Notes: a model not told the origin generated them from the sequence alone. Shown: positions 46,579 to 58,173, numbered from the stretch's first letter. The stretch: 64,000 bases of DNA from Salvia splendens (GCF_004379255.2 NC_056034.1:35529262-35593261), one strand, 5' to 3'. Numbers and translations: made by a program.

Positions 46579-49500
46579 ATGCCTCCAAAACGGAGACGAA
46601 GTTCCGACCGTAGTTCTTCAAGGGGCAAAAAGAAGCCGCCAACGCCATCTTCTGCGTCACCATCACCTGGATACGGTAGAAGGGGTCGACCGGAGATAAT
46701 CAACGTAGACCCAGAAACGTGGAGCCTTCGCGATTCTCGGTTGGATTTCTTTGTTCCGGAAGACGAATATAGTAAGTTCAAATTTAAAATTCCAAGCAAG
46801 CGATTTTGACTGTGATTTAGGGCTCCGAAAATTGGTTGTTTTGTGAAATTGTTTTGATGTCGTCGCGTTTGGGAAATTATGACTTTATATGTGAAATTGT
46901 TTGGTTTAAATTTGGAAGTTTTCTAATTCTATACAAACCCCCTAACAGAGGACCATGTCGGGATGTTTTCTGTCGCTTTTCATCACGGAGGGTCAATCTT
47001 CGAAATCAATGGACAGAAGAAGTATGTTGGGGGGCAATTGACATTCTTCGACTATTGCTGGATTCGCCAATTCGAGCTCTTAGATCTTTCCGCAATGGTG
47101 TTGCGGTTGGGGTACAATAGGAAAACCATCTGTGAGTTCTATTACGTTCATCCAATGTACAGTTATGGTTGTATGGGCGTGGACATAGGAGGTCCATTGC
47201 TGCCCATTACGGACGATCCACATCTAGCCCCTTTTCTCGAAGTCGCGGCTACTAGCACAAAGCTTGTTCACATTTATCTCGTGGAGCTAACAGAGGCGGC
47301 CGCCTAGCTCAAGAAGCGGATGAGCTTCTAAAATTTGTGAACGCTTGTAAAAAAACCACTGTGGTCATTGAAGAGCTTGACGAACCGGACCCAATTGTGC
47401 CGAAGAGTAAGAGTAAACTGAAAAGGAAGAAACATCAGCACGAGGAGCAGAGGAAACCATCGGCACCATTATTGATGCTTGAGTGGTACCCCAGGGATAT
47501 CGAGTTTGAAGAGTATTTGACCAAAAGCTTAGAAGACAAACGTCGCGAATGGAAGAGGGAAGAGGATGCAGCAAGTAAGAATTTGATGGATGCATTTGCA
47601 TCATGTAGTGCAGACCAAGCAGAAGCTGTTGTGGTGGAGGTTGAAGAGAATGATGCAGTCGATGGAGTTATTGGACAAGGAGATGTCCATGAATGCGAAG
47701 ATGGAGATGAGATTGAGGTAGAAGATGGAGATGAAGGTAGCAAAGGTGAACACGTTAAACAACATGAGGTTGAGGTTGAAGCAGTTATAGACCATGCAGA
47801 GGTTAGTACACCACTGTGGAATATGTTTGTGATTTATTGTTTATGTTTGGTATTCATATGTGATTCATCTTTTGGTCAGATTCTCCTGCATGAAGATGAA
47901 GCAATTGTAGACCCTGATAGTGTGGTAGAGGTTAGTGCACACCTTTTGTAATATAGTTGTGATTTATGCTTGTATGTATGGTGTTCATTTGTGATTTTAT
48001 GTTAAATCAGATGGAGCAATCTATTCATAGTGAAGATGTTCAGCATGTTGACGATAGTGTGTACAACCCGACCCTGGATTTTTCAGTCGAACCGCAATGT
48101 CAACTGCAGGCGGAAGTTCCCATTTTAGAGGAGATTCCGGATGAATTGCTAATGCCCGGACTTGAACGTGATGTGGAACAAGCTGGACAGGAAGTGCATG
48201 ATGGGCCGGAAGTGCATGTTGGACTGGAAGTGCAAGCTGGACCCGAGGTACAAGGTATTCCAGAAGTACATGATGTTCCGGGAGTAGAACCTCAAGAGGA
48301 GGTATACATTCCATCGTTTGAGTACGTTCCGGACGACTGCCATCTACATAACGAGGGACCGCCGACTGATGATGAAGATGATGAGATGGACCATTTTATC
48401 TCGTTGGCACGCATGTGCCGAGATGAGCAGCTTTTCACCTCATATTACGAATCCATTTTCCAACAACAGGCGAGACAGGAGCCAGAGAATGCAGACCAGC
48501 CGGGTCAAGGCGAAGCCCAGCCAGTTGAAGGCGAAAACCAGCCGGGTCAAGGCGAAGCCCAGCCAGGTGGACGCGAAGACCAGCCGGGTGAAGGCGAAGA
48601 CCAGCCGGGGTCAGGGGGGTCAGGGGATAAATGGCGGAGGAAGTATTCGCCTTATGTGGACAAGAGGAACATGACAGACAACCCACTTTTCGAGGAAGAA
48701 GCTGTGGACGAGTTACAAGATGTTGATGACCTCGAGGATTTGGAGGGTTTGGAGGGTTTGAAGAAGAGCGGCATAAAGTTTACCCCGTTCAAGCTCGAGA
48801 GTAATGAGCTTCCGGTGTGGAAGCCGGGTGATGTTTTTAAGCATATGGATTTCTTCTATGACGTGTTGAGACAGTACGCAATAATGACCAGAAGGCGGGT
48901 GCACGTGAAAAGAAATGACGGCGACAAGCTTCGAGCCATTTATAAAGGGCAAGGGTGTGAGTGGTATGTATACTTGAGGAAGCACGAAATACACAACGGT
49001 CATGATTACGTTGTGATGAATATGCAACGCGATCACGCGCACACATGCTCTCAGATGTTGGATTCGAAGTGGCTGACGGCAAAGTGGCTAGGTGAGCGTT
49101 ATATGGAGAAGATCAAAGCCAACCCTCACATTCCACTTGCAGCTATACGGCAGTGTGTCGATGAAGATTTTGGCCTGAAGATAGGTAGGATGAAGGTATA
49201 TCGGGCCAGAGAGCACGCACTGGACGACATATTCGGCTCTGCGGTAACCCAATACAGAAACTTGTTCTACTATAAAGCCGAATTGGAGCGGACACACCCT
49301 GATTCCAGCATTCATATACATTATGAGAATACGAGGGATTCTGGCGCCGTGGGCCAGAGATTCCTGAGGTTCTACTGCTGCCTAGGACCATTGAAAAAGG
49401 GACGGATGCAATTATGTCGGCCAATTATCTTCTTCGACGCTTGTTTCTTGCGAGGGATGTACAGAGGACAGCTCATGACAACAATGGGGATTGATCCCAA

Positions 49501-50846
49501 CAATGGCTGGTGGCCGATTGCTTGGGCTGTGACTGAAGCCGAGAGTTATATCCAGTGGAAGTGGTTCGTGGAGTACTTGTCTGATGACCTAAACTTGCAT
49601 GCAAATGGGCCACGATATGTGTTTATGTCTGACCAACAAAAGGTATGGTCCCTGTGATTTCAATATTACATAATGTACGTGGTATGTGATTTTATTTTAT
49701 CTGTGATTTGATCAATACATGATGTACTTGAACTGTGATTTTGTGATAATGTTTTGTTGTGTTGCATCAGGGGCTTGCAAAATTGATTGCTGAGGAATTC
49801 CCACAAAGCGAACATCGCTTTTGTGTGCAGCACATATACAACAATTTCAAGAAGAGATTTGTTGGAGAAAATTTCAAAGAACGTTTGTGGGAGATTGCCT
49901 CGAGTACCACCATCGAACATTATGTGGACAAGATGGATGCTTTGCAGACCGAGTATCCCCAAGCACATCAGTGGCTTTCTGGAGTTGCTCCCAAAGAAAA
50001 CTGGGTTAAGGCATTTTTCTCTCCACACACTTGTTGTGATGTGCTCCTGAAAAACATTTGTGAGACATTCAATTCGAAGATTACATTGGCTCGAGAGAAA
50101 GCAATTATCAGCATGTTGGAGGAGATTCGAACAAGTCAAATAGAAAGAATTCAGATCAGAGGCCAGTGGATCAAAAGTTACGATCACGCGGTCCCTCCTA
50201 TTATCAAGGAGATTGTTGACAAGTGGTACGCGAGGGCGTCATTGTGGAGGGCTACATAGAACAGACAGTCTTCGTACCAAGTAACTGGGCCGTCTGGCCA
50301 ATATATAGTCAACATGCGTGATTTCACGTGCTCCTGCAGATTGTGGCAGCTAACCGGAATCCCATGCACGCATGCTATCGCAACAATCAACAAGAATGGC
50401 GACGACGTGACGCGATTCGTCTCTCGATATTATTTGAAGTCCACAATGATCATGCTGTACGAGAATGTCCTTTACCCCATCAATGGGGTGGACAATTGGC
50501 CCAAGTCTACTTGTGCTGGTGCGTTGAAATGTCGTCGATGCGGTCAAGAAGGTCATAATAGGAGGACATGCAGCAATGATCCTCGGACAGATGCCCGTTC
50601 TCAGGTTGGGGAGACTTCGCAGCCCAACGGGTCGCGTGAACGTGGTGAGAGTACTTTGCCAGAATCGTCAAATAGTTGCCGAGAGGTAATATGCAATAAA
50701 CATATATTCTCTAATTGTACACAGTGCTTTCTCGTATATACTTACTATGCTGTTAAGTGTTGCAGCCTAATGTTTCGAATCCGGGACCAAGCACTCGGAC
50801 CAGGACTCAGTCTCAGAGATGCGGCCGCCGTGGTGATCAAGATTGA
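46579..50846 (+). pseudogene. MULE transposase (PB1-like, MuDR, DDE, SWIM, CCHC), two breaks
   Basis: Exons: 46579-46771, 46949-47801, 47880-47930, 48011-49642, 49771-50685, 50766-50846. Order of parts: a basic N-terminus (MPPKRRRSSDRSSSRGKKK); a PB1-like domain (MFSVAFHHGGSIFEINGQKK); an acidic linker with tandem repeats; the MuDR DNA-binding region (VFKHMDFFYDVLRQYAI, WYVYLRKHEIHNGHDYVV); the transposase core with IIFFDACFLRGMYRGQL and MSDQQKG (DDE positions); a SWIM finger (CSCRLWQLTGIPCTHAIA); and a CCHC knuckle (CRRCGQEGHNRRTC). The PB1-like frame ends at TAG 47305-47307, where a one-base shift moves into the next open frame (EADELLKFVNACKK). A TAG at 50257-50259 separates the core from the SWIM finger, in the same frame. 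The protein cuts and pastes the element by binding its TIRs. As read, it would be truncated. Confidence 0.85.
48481..48620 (+). repeat. Coding tandem repeat in the MULE transposase linker
   Basis: About seven copies of an 18-24-nt unit coding for GEAQPGQ/GEDQPGE-like hexamers. A second repeat block coding for (G/A)-P-E-V-(H/Q) lies at 48188-48300. Both are acidic, disordered linker sequence. Confidence 0.75.
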
Positions 50847-51346
50847 CGGGCTTTACTTAATCTTAAAACTTTGTGTTTGTTTGGGATGGGTGAACAATTT
50901 ACAGTGGCAGTGTTGATATGATGTGTATGGTAACTACGAGTTTGTATATTTTGGTGGCAGTCATGATATGATATGTATGTTATGTATGTTACAGACTAGT
51001 TTGTAACAAATTACTCTAGTATTTTGGTAGAAATGATATCATGACATATTTTGGTGGTATTTGATAAGAGTACTTCGTCGGTTTGTATCCATTTTTTACA
51101 TAGTATGTGATTGTGATTTCAATCATAGTTGGGTAACTTCATTCGTGATTTCAGGCATAAAGAAAACAATCATCTTCAGACATTTTTGATTTCGGTCATA
51201 TTTTACTAACCTCAGTTGTGATTTCAGTCATAGTTGAGTAAGAGTAACCTCATTCGTAATTTCAGGCATAGATTAAAACAAAGCTTTGCAAAGCGTAATC
51301 AATCCACAGCAGAAGATAACGACGGAGTGAACACGACATAGCTATG

Positions 51347-51891
51347 TTATAACAGTAGAAAAATTACAATACATAAGAACAAGATAGTGATTTTTAACCG
51401 TCGGAGAGTTTTTGCCGTTTTACCAATTGTTAGCGCCAAATCGTCACACTCTTTAGTTTTCATGCCCAGTTGTAACTTCAAGGTTTCAACCTCCTCAGTT
51501 TTCATGCACAATTTCTCCTGCAGAACACCTTCAAGTACCGATTTGGCTCAAACTTCAGATTCGAATTGGTCTCGCTCAAGTTTCACTCTCTGAAAGTAAC
51601 TGTCTTGACTTGGGGATAGACTCGCATCAACCCATCGAAAAAACTTGCAATCATCTTTCTGCATAATACTTCCTCATTAATCTTTATGCCAAGAAAATTA
51701 ATGGAAAAGGGACCAAAATACATGGTTTTAACCTTCCATATTGGGCAGCGATAGTAACGTCTACCCAGGTTAGCAGCCATCCTAGATGTCACAAGCTCAG
51801 CATCAAGATCGTGATTACATTTCACAATTTCGGGACGAGGCCAATTCCAATTGAAGCTTGAGCCGAAAGATTGAGAAGAAGAAGAAGACAT
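51347..51891 (-). pseudogene. GRF-type zinc-finger protein with coiled coil and hydrophobic tail, one stop
   Basis: Exon 1 51891-51733, a 74-bp intron, exon 2 from 51658 downward. The first exon reads MSSSSSQSFGSSFNWNWPRP then EIVKCNHDLDAELVTSRMAA and GRRYYRCPIWK. Exon 2 begins KDDCKFFRWVD. Together these form a full zf-GRF motif (C..H..C..C with the FF.W core). The frame meets TGA at 51548-51550 but stays open for another 66 codons with a heptad-like segment (LEGVLQEKLCMKTEEVETLK, LQLGMKTKECDDLAL). It then ends in a strongly hydrophobic tail (LKITILFLCIVIFLLL) before TAA at 51347. Without splicing, the GRF motif is broken, so the intron is well supported. The function of plant GRF proteins of this type is not known to me. 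Its position inside the MULE suggests it is a transposon cargo gene. Confidence 0.65.
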
Positions 51892-52779
51892 TGCAACACG
51901 ACCTGAATTCAATTTGACAATATAAAATTCAAATCAGCAATGCAAGAATTCAACACGGCCTGAATTCAATTTCGTCGAAAAGATAGCACATAGCACATAG
52001 CACATAGCACAAAAACTAAAATTTCCGCCCAACTGTAAACTTCAACCAAGAACAGCAAAATTTTCCACTTGCCCCGACTGTAACCCTACAACCATTAAAT
52101 TCGACCAAGAATTGCAAATTAGTTTTTCAGATGCTAACCCTACAACAAAAAAATCAACCACCAATTGCAAAATAAAATTCCAGCTGAAATCGCTTAAACC
52201 CTTGTGGATACCTTAAATTCAGCTAAATCCAGATGAAAACCCGTAATTTCGAGATGCCGAACAGATGCCGAACCAAATGCCGAACAAAATATAATCGCCT
52301 ATTATGTTAGAGAGGGAAATATGAAAGACGAAAATGAAACGGATAGGGAGGGAAATGAGAAAGAAAATAGGAGAATGGAATTATGACGACTATACTGTTT
52401 GACAAGACAGCCTCTGCACATGCAGACTATGTGCAGGCATAGGGAGCAGGTGTAGTACGTAAAAGGTCTAAACTGCCCTTCAGCCCATTTGGGCATTTTC
52501 GTCCGAAAAATGGCAAAATATACACGTTTTGTGATTACATATTTTGTTAGATACCTCTGGTGGGATATTTAAAAGTTAGGGGCCTCTGTCGTTACACAGT
52601 GAAAAGTTAGGGCCATTGGGTGCAGTTCACTCTATATTTAAATGCATGCACAGAAGTAAATCTACATGATTTCTAAAATTAATGCAGGATATTAACCTTT
52701 ACGATCTCCAAAGATATCTTTTGATATCATGAGGGCCCTTTAGAACACGATCTCCTCATCTTCTAAAGAGCATTGCATG

Positions 52780-53469
52780 CAGTGTTTTAAAAACATGACC
52801 GGACCGGCCGGTTCGACCGGTTCAACCATGAACCGGCAGACAGTCCGGTCCGGTTCACTCCTAAAAACGAAAACCGGTTTTTCACTTTTTCAAAATATTT
52901 TTTTGAGATTTATTGTTGCTAGGACTTGAACACATGACCTCATCTCTAAATACCTACTCCTCTACCACTTTACCACATGGTTATTTTGAAATATTATGAA
53001 CATTAATTATCCTTATACATTAAATCTGAAATTCTTTTTCCACCGAAAATAATAATTCATTTTAATTTTATATTCTTTTAAGAAATTGTTAATTATAATA
53101 TATTTCTTATATTTTAATTATACTTTTACGATCACTAATATTTTACAATATAAGAGTTTATAATTATACATAGAGTTTAATACTAGTTTTTAATATTGTG
53201 TATTATAATTTATTATTGTATTTAATCTTAAGTCATTAAATATTCTAATATACTAGTACAAGACTTGTTTTCTATAATAATACTATTAAATGTATAATAC
53301 TATAATATTTATTGATAAAATATTTAATTAAATTTTATTATTTACTAGTACTAAATAAATAAATATATATATATAAACAGTATTCTGGTTCAACCAATGG
53401 TTCGACCTGTGAATCGGTTGAACCAGTAACGACGCCGGTTCGCTTTCCGATCCGATTTTTAAAACATTG
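52780..53469. mobile_element. hAT-type element with a tRNA-like segment, 690 bp
   Basis: Ends CAGTGTTTTAAAAAC and (inverted) CAATGTTTTAAAAATC, flanked by the exact 8-bp duplication ATTGCATG (52772-52779 and 53470-53477). Subterminal GACCGGACCGGCCGGTTCGA and CCGGTTCG(C)-type repeats lie near both ends. The middle is AT-rich and non-coding. An internal minus-strand tRNA-like stretch is described separately. Confidence 0.8.
52907..52985 (-). other. tRNA-like (A box/B box) segment inside the hAT element
   Basis: On the minus strand: TGTGGTAAAGTGGTAGAGG, resembling a tRNA A box, then about 30 nt later GTGTTCAAGTCCTAGC, resembling a B box (GGTTCAARTCC). Spacing fits a pol III promoter. The stems do not form a complete tRNA, so this is a tRNA-derived relic or SINE head, not a tRNA gene. 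Confidence 0.4.
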
Positions 53470-53739
53470 ATTGCATGGATGCATGTCTTGCATACTTCAA
53501 TTAAAATTACGTATTATGTCAGTTTTACAAAAACTGCTAAAAGTTGTTACTTACAAAATTTGCATGTAGGATTTCTCCTGGAGATCGATTTTCTAATATA
53601 TAGTAAACTTACTGGCTTGGCGTCGCCCCAGACGTAGATACACATCGTATCGAAATGGGTAAACAATTTCTTGTGTTTATCTCGTTTATATTTGTGATTG
53701 TCTGTGTTTATTTCCTGTATCAAGAGCCAAATGTTCAAG

Positions 53740-54450
53740 AGACATAAATTATGATGGGGATCGATGGGAAGATTGTTGTAGAGAAGTTCGACGGATCTGA
53801 TTTTAGATGCTGGAAGATGCAGATCGAGGATTACCTGTACGGTAATAATATGTGGAAACCTTTTAAAACCAAACCCGAAAAGATATAACATGAAGAGTGA
53901 GAGTTGTTGGACAGAAAAACGAAGCGTGATTAGATTATTGCTTTTGTGGCGTATCACACAACTACAACAATGTTGACGAATGAGATGATGAAGACCTTGG
54001 TACTAGGAGATGTATCAGAAACTATCAACGACAAACAAGATATATCTAATTAGACGATTGTTTGATTTTAGAATGCAAGAGGGAAAGCTGGTGCAACAAT
54101 ATCTCAACGAGTTCAACATGATTACTGCGTAATTGAACTCAGTTGATATAAAATTCGCTGATGAAAACCGTGTCATAATTTGCTATTGTCCTTGTCTGAG
54201 AGTTTGGCTGACACAGTGACAGTTATCAGCGCCGTAAAGGCAAAACTGACAGTTGACAAAGTAAGAGATTTGATGATTGATGAAGAAATTCGACTGAGAG
54301 AATCAGAATCGTCTGCTTCGTGGTCAACACTGAGTACGGAACATAAAGGCTAAGAGGCAAATCGAAGGGAAAACATAATCGTGTAAGATCAAGATCCAGA
54401 GGAAGGAGCAAATCCAAGAAGGATTTAGATCAAGTTAAATACTGAAATTG
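53740..54450 (+). pseudogene. Ty1/copia gag relic
   Basis: Plus-strand frames contain KFDGSDFRCWKMQIEDYLYG, the typical start of the copia gag region (UBN2 type), and further on SRSRGRSKSKKDLDQVKYW, a basic stretch that normally precedes the CCHC knuckle. Stops occur in between and no pol, integrase or LTR is recognised nearby. Other frames in this stretch are chance. Confidence 0.5.
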
Positions 54451-54924
54451 TAATACTCTTATAGCTTGATTGTCTTATTGGTCCCTTTATTTTCCTATAA
54501 TACCATATTACTCCTACTTTTGTTGTCCAAATTAGTGTATGATGAAATAGTATTGTTAAAAACAAAAAAAAAAATGTGCAATTTGTTATTTATAAATACG
54601 AAATTGCATTGAACTTTGGATGAAAGGTTTGACCATAGAATATCTATGAAGTTTTAATTTTTCTAAATTGTCTCACAACGTTGTTGTGTTGTTAAAATGA
54701 AAGTCTGGTGTCAAGTAGTACGAGTATTCAATACCCACAGAAGTTGGGATGGGTTGTCTTCAAGTATTCTAGTATATTTGTACATTTCGGATATCTGGTA
54801 CTCATATCTGATCGAGTATTGGGTATACACGATTACGTGCATTAATATTTTTCCCCATAACTTTGCTTTTAAGTATAGCGATGCTCACAGCACAACCCCA
54901 TTCTTGCACTGTCTCTCCGTCAGT

Positions 54925-55010
54925 CAGTGGCGGATCCAGGGGAGGGCCTCCTGAACACCAATCTCCCCCTTGTAAATTCGCCATGGCTGCCCCCTCCCTT
55001 GATTGTGACG
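54925..55010. mobile_element. hAT MITE fragment
   Basis: Starts CAGTGGCGGATCCAGGGGAG, a typical dicot hAT end, and continues with CCTCCTGAACACC and CCCCTCCCTT. No opposite end is seen, so it looks truncated. The stretch 54451-54924 before it is AT-rich without gene. Confidence 0.4.
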
Positions 55011-55269
55011 ACAACCACAATGTTTTTTTGTGTACTGTACTTTTGGAATAGCAAATATTTTATTTACTTTTGTTTTGTTATGAATCTTACGATAATTTCT
55101 TTGAATTGAAAAATTAATAGAACTAACACACTTATCTCTCCAAAGCTTGTGCAATATACTTGTTAGTTTATCCATATCTTTGAATTGCTTATATAACTAA
55201 GGTTTAAAAGGAAAGTCGAGCATGGGTTGGTGTTGACACGCAAAAAAATTGATTATCAAATAGTGGATG

Positions 55270-55975
55270 TATGAATATGGGCGTATTGTGAGCGACTAAT
55301 ATCCCACATAGTCTACTTTCCTAAAATTTAACAAAAATACATTTCTCTTTTGTTTATCTCCATGTCAGCAATATCATTAATTTTCTCTTTTTTCTTTCTT
55401 TTATGGATTTTCTTCCTCTCGTTCTTACCTTTCTTCCTGCAACCATAACATCAATTCTTCTTCCCAACTTTCTTTCTCTTTCACCTAAATTACATTATTT
55501 CAAGATTAGTTTTTGATCAAATAAAATAGCATTTTTTTTAATTCCCTAATTTTTTATCAATTTTAATGATCGAAATCTTTAGCTCTGGTTTGTGATTTCA
55601 TGGTATCTCTCTCATTTTTGTTTTCCCCACTTTAAAAACAAAGTAGAAAACGTGTAAATTATAGTATTAGAAATTCAAGCATATATATATGAACAAAGAC
55701 CAAGGCTAAAAAACTAACCTCAAACTAGCACTTCTCGAGAGAGACGACACTTGAAAGTTCTAATAAAAACTTTGGAGAAAATATGTATGTTGTATAAGAA
55801 GAAAAGATACGAAAAATAAACAAATAAAAAAAGGAAAGATATAAGAGAAAATTAATGATATTGCTGACATGGGGATAAACAAAAGAGAATTGTATTTTTG
55901 TTAACAGAAATCTAAATTTTAGGAAACTAGCCTACATGGAATTAGTCGCTCACAGTAAGCTCATATTAATTATGC
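55270..55975. repeat. Large inverted repeat, foldback element
   Basis: About 140 bp at 55270-55410 reappears inverted at 55820-55975: GTGAGCGACTAAT, TTTCCTAAAATTT, TAACAAAAATAC, TCTTTTGTTTATC and CATGTCAGCAATATCATTAA in order. The roughly 400-bp loop is non-coding. This is typical of MULE-like foldback elements. No target duplication could be assigned. Confidence 0.7.
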
Positions 55976-56132
55976 AGCAAATTTTTTCTCTATCGTATCC
56001 TGACTCTAAATATATGTAAAACACAAAACACTTGTTACTCTATCGGATCTTGTGATCTAACGGTTAGATTAACACCACGTGTCATCTAATAATGTACATT
56101 TTTAGTCTAATAATATAGCTAGGCTAATAATA

Positions 56133-56374
56133 CCATCCGTTTGGTGGTAGTTGAGTCATTTCATTTTCTGCACTCATTTTAAAAAAATGATAGTAATTAA
56201 TAGTTAAAATGAAGAAAAAGCAAAATAAGAGAGAGAATCATGTAGATAAAACTTTTATATACCGTTATTCTTTCACTTACTTTACTCCCTCTCCATTTTT
56301 AACTATTTAGAGTATCGTTTTGAAAAAACGATGGTAGAAAATGAAATTACTCAACTAACGCAGAATGAAGGGAG
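56133..56374. mobile_element. Stowaway-type MITE
   Basis: Flanked by TA (56131-56132 and 56375-56376). Left CCATCCGTTTGGTGGTAGTT and right (inverted) CTCCCTTCATTCTGCGTTAG, with paired GAGTCATTTCATTTTC further in. Short direct repeats of AGTCTAATAAT(A/G)TAGCT flank it on both sides. Confidence 0.55.
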
Positions 56375-56529
56375 TAGATTTTTAGTCTAATAATGTAGCT
56401 CAACTATTATTATCCATGTCATTTCTTTTAGATAACATTATCTTATACTTTCAAGTTCAGTTTGTTTTAATTAGTGGAGTACAAATTTGCTTTGAAATCC
56501 CTCCCCAATTGCTCGAATGCCTGCAATTA

Positions 56530-57127
56530 GAGCATCTCCAATGGCGGCGAGCGGGCCGGCTAGCCGATTTCCGGCGCTCGCCGGTCCGCTCGCCAAACCA
56601 TTGGAACCGGCGAGCGCCATTTCGGCGAAAAATCAGCGAGCTCTAGCCGATTCGCGAGCGCTCGCTGATGCGCTCGCCGGTCTGCTCGCCGCCATTGCAG
56701 GCTCAGGACCGGCGAGCGAATTTAATGTTTTTTTTAAATTTTCGAAACACTATATATACGCGATTTGCATGCCGACATGCGCCAAACGGATGTTCATATT
56801 CGACTCCAAAAGGATTTAATTGAAGAGTTGTGGGCGCGGAGGATTGCACGGCGTTAGTTTTTTTTAATTATGTAATTTTTTTAAATGTACTTTTTTTAAA
56901 ATTTAAATAAAATAATTGAATTTTCCCGTATCTGTGTCGTAAATTTAATTCCGTATTTTGTGTGATTGTCAATTATTTGTTTTATATAATTAGAGGTTAT
57001 GTGGCTAGGCTATTGCTGGACTATTTGCTTGTCCTGATGATGTGACATGAGGATTTTTAGTGCTGATGATGTGGCAGGAGGAGTTTGTGGCTGAGCTATT
57101 GCTGGGCGAAAGCCACTGGAGATGCCC
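56530..57127. mobile_element. PIF-type MITE, deletion derivative of the 12189 family
   Basis: Flanked by TTA (56527-56529 and 57128-57130). Ends GAGCATCTCCAATGGC and (inverted) GGGCATCTCCAGTGGC. It shares the leader CGAAACACTATATATACGCG and the 3' region (TTTTCCCGTAT, GTGTGATTGT, GTGGCTAGGCTATTGCTGG, GATGATGTG(A)C, GGATTTTTAGTGCTG) with the element 12189-14279. The Myb-like gene is absent. A short coding remnant lies at 56771-56857. Confidence 0.85.
56771..56857 (+). pseudogene. C-terminal tail of a PIF/Harbinger transposase inside the MITE
   Basis: A 29-codon frame ending in TAG reads ADMRQTDVHIRLQKDLIEEL then WARRIARR. This resembles the end of plant-type Harbinger transposases, where a conserved basic/acidic helix (x-LQ-x-DL-(I/V)-E-x-(L/I)-W) precedes the stop. 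It is followed at once by the shared 3' region. It implies that the MITE arose from a transposase-bearing relative. Confidence 0.5.
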
Positions 57128-57130
57128 TTA

Positions 57131-58173
57131 ATGGTGGATTTAGGCATTACTCTCTACTATGAGTTCTCTATTTGTCTACAAGGTTGATATTCATGCGAAT
57201 ACATGGATTCACTTGATCTAGAGACATGATTCTCTATGATTTATTTTAAACTTTGCAGTGATTTGAAATTAAAGCAATGACTTGTAATTTAAGTCCGTTA
57301 CCGTAATGGTCATTAAAATAAGCTAGAGGAGATGGTGATAATCAACTTGCATAGATATCTATTGATCATAGGGTTTGTGTTAGTTTTGATATCGGCGCAA
57401 ATATCTCTTTATTTTGGTTTTAACTACAGGTGTACCGAATCCACATTTTGGCGGAATCCGACTAATCCTGCACAGCTCGACTGGGCTTGCGGATTAAGGC
57501 CGCAAATATCTCTTTATTGAACGGAGGGTATATCTAGAAATTAGTATTGTGACCACTATGTTAAAATTATGTAAAAAAGATGCATAAAATAGGTTCAAAA
57601 TAGTGTGACATGAACCAATTTTGAAAGTAAAAAGTATTTTACTCGTACTACTAAATTTCAAAAATCGGTCATCTATATTTGTTTTGAAATCTTATGTATT
57701 AAGTTTGTTAGATTTTGATAAGTACAAAACAATATGTTTTGATCAAAAATTAAGAATTATGTTAAAACTTAAGGGTAAAACATATTTTAGATTAATTATG
57801 AACTTAATTAACTTGATTAATCTAATTAATTTAACATTAAAATTTATAAAATATTTTTCTTATTTACAACAGAAACTGATTTAATTAAATTGAAATTCAC
57901 TTCTTGCTAGCCAAAACTTACAAATTGATCTTATACATTAGCCTCAAATCGTCAATTAACGATTTTAGTTTTAAATATGAACCTTTTCGTTTAAATGTAT
58001 CTCAACTATCAACCAAAACACACGTTTGACCGTTAAATTTTAGCGTTAAATTTTAATTTTGGACAAAATATAGTCTATTAGAATAAAAAATTAACAGATT
58101 TAATATATAATATCAAAAAGTATTTTAAGATAAATGCAAATAACTAATTTTAGATTTTAATCTTACAAATAAG
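57131..58173. other. AT-rich spacer, no gene
   Basis: Includes a repeated 17-mer GCAAATATCTCTTTATT (near 57399 and 57502) and chance frames. No feature is supported. Confidence 0.45.

Larger units (their letters stand above)
46136..52632. mobile_element. Mutator-like element with long TIRs, 6.5 kb
   Basis: Terminal inverted repeats of about 120 bp (46136-46253 and 52503-52632), outermost GAGTGAACTGCACC. They share the order CCCTAACTTTT, GTAACGGCAGAGGCCCCTAA, CCCACCAGAGG and ATGTAATCACAAA. Flanking 9-mers ATATTTTAA and TATATTTAA are similar but not identical, so the target duplication has decayed or my boundary is off by a base. It contains two genes: the transposase on plus and a zinc-finger gene on minus, end to end. 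It is nearly complete. Confidence 0.85.

Noticed and set aside
52907..52985. A tRNA gene on the minus strand
   Set aside because: A- and B-box-like motifs are present, but acceptor and anticodon stems do not pair.
57332..57520. 62-residue open frame with hydrophobic start
   Set aside because: It resembles no family, is short, and lies in AT-rich spacer with a duplicated 17-mer.
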